A model generated the notes under the pieces. It had not been told where the DNA came from. It did no database searches and saw only the letters and a program-made list of their open reading frames with translations. A DNA stretch of 8,469 nucleotides from CAMENZ01 sp041854955 (lineage in GTDB: Bacteria; Bacillota; Clostridia; Peptostreptococcales; Anaerovoracaceae): NCBI GenBank assembly GCA_041854955.1, contig JBHADF010000064.1, positions 1-8,469 on the forward strand, read 5' to 3'. The translations under genes and the position numbers were made by a program. Within the stretch, counting starts at the first letter, position 1, and every line of letters begins with the position of its first letter. Below are positions 1 through 5,196 of the stretch, one piece after another.

Positions 1-2
1 AT

Positions 3-79
3 GGCCAAGTAGTTCAGTTGGTTAGAATGCCAGCCTGTCACGCTGGAGGTCGACGGTTCGAGCCCGTTCTTGGTCGCCA
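3..79 (+). tRNA. tRNA-Asp (anticodon GTC)
   Basis: A full cloverleaf can be folded. The acceptor stem pairs 3-9 (GGCCAAG) with 69-75 (CTTGGTC, one G-U pair). The anticodon stem CCAGC/GCTGG (30-34/42-46) encloses GTC at 37-39, and the T arm at 52-68 has loop TTCGAGC. The discriminator is G76, as expected for tRNA-Asp, and CCA is encoded at 77-79. It is the first of four clustered tRNAs. The window begins only 2 bp upstream, so the promoter and any earlier tRNAs are out of view. Confidence 0.97.
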
Positions 80-91
80 ATTTTTAAAAAA

Positions 92-109
92 TGCACCCTT
101 TCGGGTGCA
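92..109 (+). repeat. Spacer hairpin between tRNA-Asp and tRNA-His
   Basis: A perfect 7-bp inverted repeat, TGCACCC (92-98) and GGGTGCA (103-109), closes a TTTC loop. It is preceded by an A/T run and is not followed by a T tract, so it does not look like a terminator. It is probably a structured spacer exposed to tRNA processing nucleases. The function is inferred. Confidence 0.6.
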
Positions 110-115
110 CTATAT

Positions 116-192
116 GGTGGGTGTCGTCAAGTGGTTAAGACCCAGGGTTGTGGCTCCTGTATACGTGGGTTCGAATCCCACCATCCACCCCA
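116..192 (+). tRNA. tRNA-His (anticodon GTG)
   Basis: The acceptor stem pairs 117-123 (GTGGGTG) with 182-188 (CATCCAC). An extra 5' G at 116 faces discriminator C189, which is the G-1:C73 pair diagnostic of bacterial tRNA-His. The anticodon GTG is at 150-152 inside the stem CAGGG/TCCTG. The T arm GTGGG-TTCGAAT-CCCAC spans 165-181, and CCA is encoded at 190-192. Confidence 0.97.
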
Positions 193-208
193 TAAAATCA
201 CCTTAATT

Positions 209-225
209 GCCGGCTCTGTGCCGGC
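209..225 (+). repeat. Spacer hairpin between tRNA-His and tRNA-Gln
   Basis: A GC-rich inverted repeat, GCCGGC (209-214) and GCCGGC (220-225), has the loop TCTGT. A second small palindrome, CATTG-AA-CAATG (226-237), runs up to the start of tRNA-Gln. No T tract follows, so termination is unlikely. A role in processing or RNA folding is inferred only. Confidence 0.55.
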
Positions 226-238
226 CATTGAACAATGT

Positions 239-313
239 TGGGGTATCGCCAAGTGGTAAGGCAACGGATTCTGATTCCGTCATCCGCAGGTTCGAATCCT
301 GCTACCCTAGCCA
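239..313 (+). tRNA. tRNA-Gln (anticodon CTG)
   Basis: The acceptor stem pairs 239-245 (TGGGGTA) with 303-309 (TACCCTA, one G-U pair), including the weak first U-A pair typical of tRNA-Gln. The anticodon stem ACGGA/TCCGT encloses loop TTCTGAT with CTG at 271-273. The T arm is GCAGG-TTCGAAT-CCTGC. The discriminator is G310 and CCA is encoded at 311-313. This is the CAG-specific isoacceptor. A TTG isoacceptor would also be expected elsewhere in the genome. Confidence 0.96.
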
Positions 314-321
314 ACAAAGCT

Positions 322-343
322 GATGTGAGCGCAGTCTCACATC
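322..343 (+). repeat. Spacer hairpin between tRNA-Gln and tRNA-Cys
   Basis: A perfect 8-bp inverted repeat, GATGTGAG (322-329) and CTCACATC (336-343), has loop CGCAGT. It fills nearly the whole spacer and ends 4 bp before tRNA-Cys. It shares no sequence with the other two spacer hairpins, so it is a recurring structure rather than a repeated element. No T tract follows. Confidence 0.6.
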
Positions 344-347
344 TCAT

Positions 348-422
<75 letters not shown>

Positions 423-470
423 AAGCCTTTGAAAGCCCAGCTTTCAGAGGCTTTTTTATTTTATTTTTTT
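423..470 (+). terminator. Intrinsic terminator of the tRNA cluster
   Basis: A 14-bp stem with one G-U pair (423-436 with 440-453) has the tight loop CCA. It is followed by T-rich sequence from 452 to 470. It starts on the base after the CCA of tRNA-Cys, so it both ends transcription and leaves a very short 3' trailer for processing. Confidence 0.92.
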
Positions 471-473
471 CTC

Positions 474-501
474 TTGTTTTTTGGAATATTTTTGATATAA
501 T
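474..501 (+). promoter_or_regulatory. SigA-type promoter of the NhaC-family antiporter gene
   Basis: TTGTTT (474-479) and a perfect TATAAT (496-501) are separated by 16 bp. The -35 box begins right after the T tract of the tRNA terminator. The expected transcript start near 508 leaves a leader of about 30 nt, too short for a riboswitch. Confidence 0.7.
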
Positions 502-522
502 AGTGCGGTATTATTTTTTTTG

Positions 523-540
523 AAAGGAGATTCACATTTG
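523..540 (+). promoter_or_regulatory. Shine-Dalgarno site that selects a TTG start
   Basis: AAAGGAG at 523-529, 8 nt of spacer, then TTG at 538-540. This places initiation at the unusual TTG codon and excludes the upstream in-frame TTG at 520. No in-frame ATG lies nearby. Confidence 0.75.
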
Positions 541-2049
541 CTTGCGAAACTTTCACATGAGAAAAATTCCTTTAACGGGAAAAGGACTTTATTCATAATA
601 ACAGCAGTGCTCATAGGCACTATGGTGCTGACTTTAATGCTTCCGCCAAAGGCGGAGAATTTCGGCATGTTTTCCCTTTTGCCGGCTATTTTCCTAATAG
701 TATATATATTTGCTACCCAGAGAATCATCGAGGCCCTGGTTTTGGCTTCCCTGGTAGGCTTCATCATGGTTTCCCGCCCGGAAAACGGATCAGGCACCCT
801 TTGGCTTACAAAGATATTTGATAACTTCAGCTCCGGAATTTTAGGGGTAATGATGAGTGAGGATATCGCCTGGCTTATTATCGTATGCGGCCTTATGGGC
901 AGCATCATCGCCCTTATCGAGAAGGCAGGAGGCTCCTTCGCATTCGGTGAATGGATAGCAAAAAAAGCTAAAAGCGAAAAATCCTCCCTCATGTGGACCT
1001 GGTTTTTGGGACTTATCATCTTTATAGATGACTACCTCAACTCTTTGACCGTGGGCTCCTGCATGACTTCCCTGACGGATAAGCATAAGGTTCCCCGTGA
1101 GTTCCTTGCCTATATAGTGGACTCTACAGCGGCACCCTTGTGCGTAATAATACCCATATCCACATGGGCAGCCTTCTGCTCCAGGATTTTGGAAAGCACC
1201 GGCTGGGCTCCTGCAAAGCAAGGCTTTTGGTATTTTGTCCGGACAATCCCCTATAACTTTTACGGTTGGTTTGCGGCCATTTTGGTTCCTATGGTAATCT
1301 TGGGCATAATCCCCATATTCGGTCCCATGAAAAAAGCCTATAACCGTGTGGCTCAGGGTGGTCCCTTAGCCCCTCCGGGAAGCGAAAAGATAGACATAAA
1401 GGCCGGCAAGAACAGCGTAGTTCCCACCAACCCTAAGATGTACAATCTCTTTGTGCCCATAGGTATTTTGGTGGCTACAACGGTCATCTTCGACGGAGAT
1501 ATGAAGCTGGGAGTTTTGCTCACCTTGGCCTTTATGTTTTGCTCATACATGTGGCAAGGCCTGATGACGGCCAACGATTTTACGGATGTAGCCTTGGAAG
1601 GGCTGAAAAATATGATAATGCCTCTGATGCTGATGATTTTAGCCTTCCTCTTCGCAGATGTGAATGAACAGATAAACTTTACCTACTATGTAATAACATC
1701 TGCCACAAAGGTGGTTACACCTGAGCTCATGCCCTTTATCATATTCATCGCTCTGGCCATTACAGAATTCATCACAGGTACTAACTGGGGTATGTATATC
1801 ATCGCCCTCCCTATCGTAGTTCCTCTGGCTCAAACCATCGGCTGTGATGTTACCCTGGCAGTTTCCGCCGTACTCTCCGCAGGAGTTTTCGGCTCACATA
1901 TATGCTTCTATTCCGATGCCACCGTAATAACTTCGGCGGCTACGGGCTGTAACAACTTCGACCATGCCCTGACGCAAGCTCCATACGGGCTCATATGTGC
2001 CTCTGCTTCTGCTGTCGCCTTCTTAGTAGCAGGCTTCATGGTGAATTAG
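538..2049 (+). CDS. NhaC-family Na+/H+ antiporter
   Basis: This is a polytopic membrane protein of 503 residues that belongs by sequence pattern to the NhaC Na+/H+ antiporter family (ion transporter superfamily). Such carriers exchange cytoplasmic Na+, or in some members organic anions, for protons. Long hydrophobic segments run from residue 18 to the C-terminus. Family-typical stretches are FIDDYLNSLTVGS (about 162-174, an acidic DD pair in a membrane-embedded loop), DSTAAPLCVIIPIST (about 195-209), TGTNWGMY (about 413-420) and FGSHICFYSDATV, where the second half echoes the first as in the inverted-repeat fold. The start is taken as TTG at 538 because AAAGGAG (523-529) lies 8 nt before it. 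A TTG at 520 lies upstream of this ribosome binding site and cannot use it. Length fits the family. The gene stands alone between its own promoter and a terminator. Substrate cannot be fixed from sequence, and a MleN-like or amino-acid exchanger role is possible. Confidence 0.85.
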   Translation: MLAKLSHEKNSFNGKRTLFIITAVLIGTMVLTLMLPPKAENFGMFSLLPAIFLIVYIFATQRIIEALVLASLVGFIMVSRPENGSGTLWLTKIFDNFSSGILGVMMSEDIAWLIIVCGLMGSIIALIEKAGGSFAFGEWIAKKAKSEKSSLMWTWFLGLIIFIDDYLNSLTVGSCMTSLTDKHKVPREFLAYIVDSTAAPLCVIIPISTWAAFCSRILESTGWAPAKQGFWYFVRTIPYNFYGWFAAILVPMVILGIIPIFGPMKKAYNRVAQGGPLAPPGSEKIDIKAGKNSVVPTNPKMYNLFVPIGILVATTVIFDGDMKLGVLLTLAFMFCSYMWQGLMTANDFTDVALEGLKNMIMPLMLMILAFLFADVNEQINFTYYVITSATKVVTPELMPFIIFIALAITEFITGTNWGMYIIALPIVVPLAQTIGCDVTLAVSAVLSAGVFGSHICFYSDATVITSAATGCNNFDHALTQAPYGLICASASAVAFLVAGFMVN

Positions 2050-2072
2050 ATCAGATATTTGCAACATAGAAA

Positions 2073-2120
2073 AACCGTCTTTTATGAGGGATTTATCTCA
2101 TACAAGACGGTTATTTTATT
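2073..2120 (+). terminator. Terminator between convergent genes
   Basis: 16-nt arms, 2073-2088 and 2097-2112, pair with one mismatch around the 8-nt loop GGATTTAT. A T-rich tail (TTATTTTATTTCTTTT) follows on the plus strand, 24 bp after the antiporter stop. On the minus strand the same hairpin is followed by a shorter TTTTT-containing run, so it may also stop the opposing sigma-factor operon. Confidence 0.88.
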
Positions 2121-2146
2121 TCTTTTATTTAATTCCTTTATTGGGC

Positions 2147-3634
2147 TTATCCTACCAGCTGACCGATTTTACCGGTGAGGTAGCTGTTTCTCATCATGGA
2201 GATGTTGTTGAGGAAAATCACATCGTCGATGTTCTTATCTTTAACGAAGGATTCTAAATTTCCGTTCCAATATCTGTAGTCCAAAACATAAATCTTTGAG
2301 TAGTGGTCTACAAGGAAAGGCACAAGTGCATTTCCGAAGGATTCCTTTATAACTACGCATTTAGAGCCATCGTCCAAGTTGGGATTTTCGATGGTAGTCA
2401 TGGAGTTGTCTCCTGCTATAAAGGTACTGTACTTAATGCCGGCAGGGTAATCCTTTACATCGTGTATAACATCCCACTTCACTTCCTTACCGCCGGAGTT
2501 GGTATAGTTCAATGTAGCATCCTTGCTGATGGGATAGTAGGCTTCTACCACATCGGGAGTCTTTCCTAAAGCCTTATCCTTTCGTGTATCGTTGTAGAAG
2601 CTTCCGAGGAAGCCTTTGAATTCAACCTTTTCGTGGCGATCGAGGGAAATGGGAATTATTCCTTTTGCTTCACACCACTTCTCATAGCCGTAATATGCTC
2701 CCAAGGCGGTCCAATGGTGGTCAGTACGAAAGTATATGTATTTATCCCTGTTTTTCATCAGGTTGTCGTATATGTTTACCTTGATTACGCTGTCATCCAT
2801 CTTTTCAAAGATTTTGTTGATAGCGCTTCTCTGATCATCGGAATTGATCTTTCCGTAATATTCATCGGGTAAAACTACACCGCTGGATAAAGGTATTATC
2901 ATATCGTAAACCTTAGCTTTTCCCTCCAGCTTTTTTGCAACGGCGTTTACGCTTTTAGCATACTGACTGGCAGTTCCGTCCACATAATTGTAAAGCTCGA
3001 AGCCGGAGTTTCCTATGCCTACTACACCGCCGTATTTCTTAAGCTCACCGGAAGCCTTTATAGTGGGATAGCCTTCTGCAGCCGGGTCTATGTTGCCCAG
3101 TGCTGTCGGCTCTGCAGCCGGCTCTTCACCATCCTCTGATGAGCCTTGATTTTCTTCCTCACCCTTCTTTACTTCCTTTTCCGTTATGGATTCGTCTATG
3201 AGCTTCTGAACCTTCTCCGGGTCAGGATTTACGCAAAATATAACGTATTTGCCCTTTTGAATAACTATAGCCTTGGATATTTTATCCGCTTCCTTAGGAA
3301 TGTAATCCTTAAAGGATTTTTCATAGTCGGCTAAAAATCCCTTTACATTTTCCAAAGTCTTTTCCGCATCCTTTTCGGTTCCTAAAGTGATTATTCCGAA
3401 GGAATCGGAATGAACCCCGTTGCCCATGAACATTATCTTTTTCTGCGCATTTTCACAGGCAAAAAATTCATCTATTCTGTCTTCGGAAATCTGATACATC
3501 TCCGACTCAAAGCCGGCCTTAGCTATTATATCCTTTGCCAGCTGAACTTCATCGGTATCGTATACCGTAGTTGTTCCGCAGCCTGCCAGAAGAAATACTA
3601 AAACAAGCATTCCTAACAATAAAACTTTTTTCAT
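2147..3634 (-). CDS. Lipoprotein with DUF4358 and DHHW (AlgX/AlgJ-like) domains
   Basis: This is a predicted lipoprotein of 495 residues. A lipoprotein signal peptide with lipobox LAGC (Cys19) implies anchoring on the outer face of the membrane. Residues about 28-148 match the pattern of DUF4358: an SFGIITLG strand, then a helix, then YIPKEADK and KGKYVIFCVNPD. A charged low-complexity linker (about 153-180) follows. Residues about 195-495 match the DHHW family, with TDHHWTALGAYYGY at 304-317, AGDNS at 407-411 and KESFGNALVPFLVDHY at 430-445. The D305/H307 and S432 positions resemble the Asp-His/Ser set of AlgJ/AlgX SGNH-type enzymes that take part in polysaccharide O-acetylation, so catalysis is plausible but inferred. 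It is the last gene of the operon, and its ATG overlaps the TGA of the anti-sigma gene (ATGA), with GGAGG 10 nt upstream. By position it corresponds to oatA or pdaV in known sigV operons. Confidence 0.82.
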   Translation of the reverse strand: MKKVLLLGMLVLVFLLAGCGTTTVYDTDEVQLAKDIIAKAGFESEMYQISEDRIDEFFACENAQKKIMFMGNGVHSDSFGIITLGTEKDAEKTLENVKGFLADYEKSFKDYIPKEADKISKAIVIQKGKYVIFCVNPDPEKVQKLIDESITEKEVKKGEEENQGSSEDGEEPAAEPTALGNIDPAAEGYPTIKASGELKKYGGVVGIGNSGFELYNYVDGTASQYAKSVNAVAKKLEGKAKVYDMIIPLSSGVVLPDEYYGKINSDDQRSAINKIFEKMDDSVIKVNIYDNLMKNRDKYIYFRTDHHWTALGAYYGYEKWCEAKGIIPISLDRHEKVEFKGFLGSFYNDTRKDKALGKTPDVVEAYYPISKDATLNYTNSGGKEVKWDVIHDVKDYPAGIKYSTFIAGDNSMTTIENPNLDDGSKCVVIKESFGNALVPFLVDHYSKIYVLDYRYWNGNLESFVKDKNIDDVIFLNNISMMRNSYLTGKIGQLVG

Positions 3635-4497
3635 CTCTCATTTTCCTCCATAACGCTTTTGTTGAATACTTTTTCGGATATGGTGAAATCCACCGCTCCG
3701 ATATAGGATGCCGCCACCTGACCTTCATTGAAGGTTATGTGCAAACGGCCCTTGGAATCTAAGTAAAATTGCTGATCTTCTTTGAAGCTGCAGAAGATAT
3801 CCTCGTCTCTCAGCTCTCCGGAATCCACAAAATAAATTTCAGCACCTTCGGCCTTATTTATTTCTCTCATCTGCGATTTCAGATCATCCATGATGTCCTG
3901 AAGATAATCCTTATTTCCGGGGAATAAGTCTTTCAGAGAAAGCCTCTTCCCGGTGAGCCTGTCCACGGTGAAGGAATAGTTTTCCTCATGACCGCTGGCA
4001 GCATCTTCATAGGTCATCAATTTGAGGGTAAAGTAGTCATCTGTCGTATTTACCACCTCATAATTGATCTGCAAGCCCCCGTAGCCTTCCTGTTTTTCCA
4101 TGGATATCTTAAATTCTTCTACCAGTCTGTCGGCGATTTCTCTTATTTCCCGATTGGTAGATTTCAGCTCCTCCTGAGAGGTTCCAGTTCCATCTTCCAG
4201 CACGATCTCCGGAATTTTAACGTCGGCGCTGAATCTGTCGTCCATGTAATTATATTCTCTAAAGGTTACAGCTTTGAAAATACCACCTATTAAAGGCAGC
4301 TTTCCTAAAGCATATCCCATTTCCCAGCTTATATTGGGAAGTAAAACGGTCACGGCAATTAAGGCAATCATGCTTTGGGTGAGCACCCGTTTAACAGCAA
4401 CTTTTCTCAGGCGTTTTTTTTCTGCTTTTGCAGCTTCGATAATCTCTTTTAGAGCCTCCACGCCATGTTTAGGAGTCCTGTTCTTAAAGTCCTTCAT
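3631..4497 (-). CDS. RsiV-like membrane anti-sigma factor, DUF3298 domain
   Basis: A 288-residue single-pass membrane protein, close to the length of B. subtilis RsiV. A basic cytoplasmic segment (1-37, rich in Lys/Arg) would hold the sigma factor. One hydrophobic span covers about 38-56, and the rest is extracytoplasmic. Two stretches are characteristic of DUF3298: FTVDRLTGKRLSLKDLF (176-192) and FYLDSKGRLHITFNEGQVAA (244-263), the latter followed by SYIGAVDFTI. A DUF4163-like part lies before them. GYA at 61-63 just after the membrane span could be a signal-peptidase-type site, and RsiV is known to be cut by signal peptidase and then RasP once lysozyme is bound. Lysozyme sensing here is inferred from homology. 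The gene starts 8 bp after the sigma gene stop with no clear Shine-Dalgarno sequence, which suggests translational coupling, and it overlaps the lipoprotein gene by 4 bp. Confidence 0.85.
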   Translation of the reverse strand: MKDFKNRTPKHGVEALKEIIEAAKAEKKRLRKVAVKRVLTQSMIALIAVTVLLPNISWEMGYALGKLPLIGGIFKAVTFREYNYMDDRFSADVKIPEIVLEDGTGTSQEELKSTNREIREIADRLVEEFKISMEKQEGYGGLQINYEVVNTTDDYFTLKLMTYEDAASGHEENYSFTVDRLTGKRLSLKDLFPGNKDYLQDIMDDLKSQMREINKAEGAEIYFVDSGELRDEDIFCSFKEDQQFYLDSKGRLHITFNEGQVAASYIGAVDFTISEKVFNKSVMEENER

Positions 4498-4505
4498 AAT
4501 TTTTA

Positions 4506-4979
4506 TTACACCAAATCCATTCTCAGCTTTTCGATGGCTCGATAAAGCTTGCTCTTGACAGTGCTGAGATTGGTGTCCAAAACTTCCGCCACCTCGGTCA
4601 GTTTCATATCCTTGTAATATCTCATTTCAAGGATTGTCTGTTCCTCTTTGGAAAGCTTGGATATGGCCTTCTTCAGGTCCAATCCCTCCACATTCAAGGC
4701 TTCGCTTTCGCCTTCTATTTCGCTTATCTCGCAGAATTCGGGACTGTGCTTTCTGCAAAGTCCGTATACTTCGTTGAGCATAATTCTGTATACCCATGTT
4801 TCGGCGAATTCGGTATTTTTAAGGCTGTCGCATTTCAGGATGGCCTTATAGGCTCCTTCCTGGACGATATCCAAGGCATCCGCATCATTTTTCACATATC
4901 GGAATGCCATGTGATAGTATTTTTCGTAATTCGCTATGAGTATTTCTTCTATTAAGGCTTCTTTGCTCTTATACCCCAT
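4506..4979 (-). CDS. ECF RNA polymerase sigma factor (SigV-like)
   Basis: This is a 157-residue extracytoplasmic-function sigma factor containing only regions sigma2 and sigma4. Sigma2 covers about 15-77, with the core-binding helix around ADALDIVQEGAYKAI (33-47) and the -10 recognition part near TWVYRIMLNEVYGLCRK (61-77). A short acidic linker follows (about 82-101). Sigma4 covers about 104-153, with a helix-turn-helix around LTEVAEVLDTNLSTVKSKLYR (127-147) for -35 contact. The ATG at 4979 is preceded by GAGGGG at 8-nt spacing. It is the first gene of a three-gene operon with the RsiV-like anti-sigma factor next to it, the SigV arrangement. A TGAAAC element upstream suggests that it drives its own transcription. 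Assignment to the ECF family is firm. The SigV label rests on the RsiV partner. Confidence 0.93.
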   Translation of the reverse strand: MGYKSKEALIEEILIANYEKYYHMAFRYVKNDADALDIVQEGAYKAILKCDSLKNTEFAETWVYRIMLNEVYGLCRKHSPEFCEISEIEGESEALNVEGLDLKKAISKLSKEEQTILEMRYYKDMKLTEVAEVLDTNLSTVKSKLYRAIEKLRMDLV

Positions 4980-5031
4980 TCGATTCCCCTCTCAAAGTAT
5001 GTTCAAGTATCTTTTTGTGCGACCATAATAT

Positions 5032-5060
5032 TAGATGTATTAAGGTAGCAAAAAGTTTCA
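5032..5060 (-). promoter_or_regulatory. Candidate autoregulated ECF promoter of the sigma operon
   Basis: Read on the minus strand, TGAAAC (5060-5055) is followed by 17 bp and CATCTA (5037-5032), about 53 bp before the sigma ATG. B. subtilis SigV/SigW-type promoters have TGAAAC, about 16 bp, then CGTC or similar. The -35 match is perfect and the -10 box is close (CATC against CGTC). An overlapping SigA-like TATTAT at 5031-5026 could give basal expression. Confidence 0.5.
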
Positions 5061-5101
5061 TATATCGGATATTTAAAATATAAATAATTCGAAAAAGTTT
5101 C
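5050..5101. repeat. 10-bp direct repeat at 42-bp spacing
   Basis: AAAAAGTTTC occurs at 5050-5059 and again at 5092-5101. On the minus strand each copy reads GAAACTTTTT, so the proximal copy contains the -35 box of the candidate ECF promoter and the distal copy reads GGAAAC. The 42-bp period is four turns of DNA, which would put the two copies on the same face. Confidence 0.5.
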
Positions 5102-5108
5102 CGATATA
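5061..5108. repeat. 9-bp inverted repeat in the divergent promoter region
   Basis: TATATCGGA (5061-5069) is the exact reverse complement of TCCGATATA (5100-5108), with 30 bp between the arms. The left arm touches the candidate ECF -35 box and the right arm overlaps the distal copy of the direct repeat. It lies 16 bp from the lgt -35 box. The gap is AT-rich. It could be an operator or chance symmetry in AT-rich DNA. Confidence 0.45.
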
Positions 5109-5124
5109 AATATACCAAAGATTG

Positions 5125-5153
5125 ATGACAATGAACAGTTTTTTTTGTATAAT
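5125..5153 (+). promoter_or_regulatory. SigA-type promoter of lgt-ychF
   Basis: ATGACA (5125-5130, five of six to TTGACA), 17 bp, then a perfect TATAAT (5148-5153). The expected start near 5160 leaves a leader of about 37 nt before the lgt ATG. Confidence 0.75.
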
Positions 5154-5196
5154 ATATGAGGATTTTTCCGAAAATTTTCAGAAAAGAGGATTCGAT

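Noticed and set aside
18..206. Small plus-strand reading frame across the tRNA genes
   Set aside because: It consists of tRNA-Asp and tRNA-His sequence and has no ribosome binding site.
80..347. Spacer palindromes as CRISPR repeats or mobile short repeats
   Set aside because: The three hairpins differ in sequence and are separated by tRNA genes, not by uniform spacers.
520..537. TTG at 520 as start of the NhaC-family gene
   Set aside because: It lies upstream of and overlaps the spacer before the AAAGGAG site; the TTG at 538 has that site at the right distance.
458..537. Riboswitch before the antiporter gene
   Set aside because: The leader after the promoter is only about 30 nt, too short for an aptamer.
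456..1221. Minus-strand frames opposite the antiporter gene
   Set aside because: Composition is that of an antisense shadow of a membrane protein; no ribosome binding site or family resemblance.
3988..4558. Plus-strand frames opposite the anti-sigma gene
   Set aside because: They mirror a well-supported minus-strand gene and show no recognisable protein features.
5122..5196. Longer lgt reading frame beginning near 5122
   Set aside because: The extra part overlaps the -35 and -10 boxes and lacks a ribosome binding site. The 5197 ATG has one and gives the normal Lgt N-terminus.
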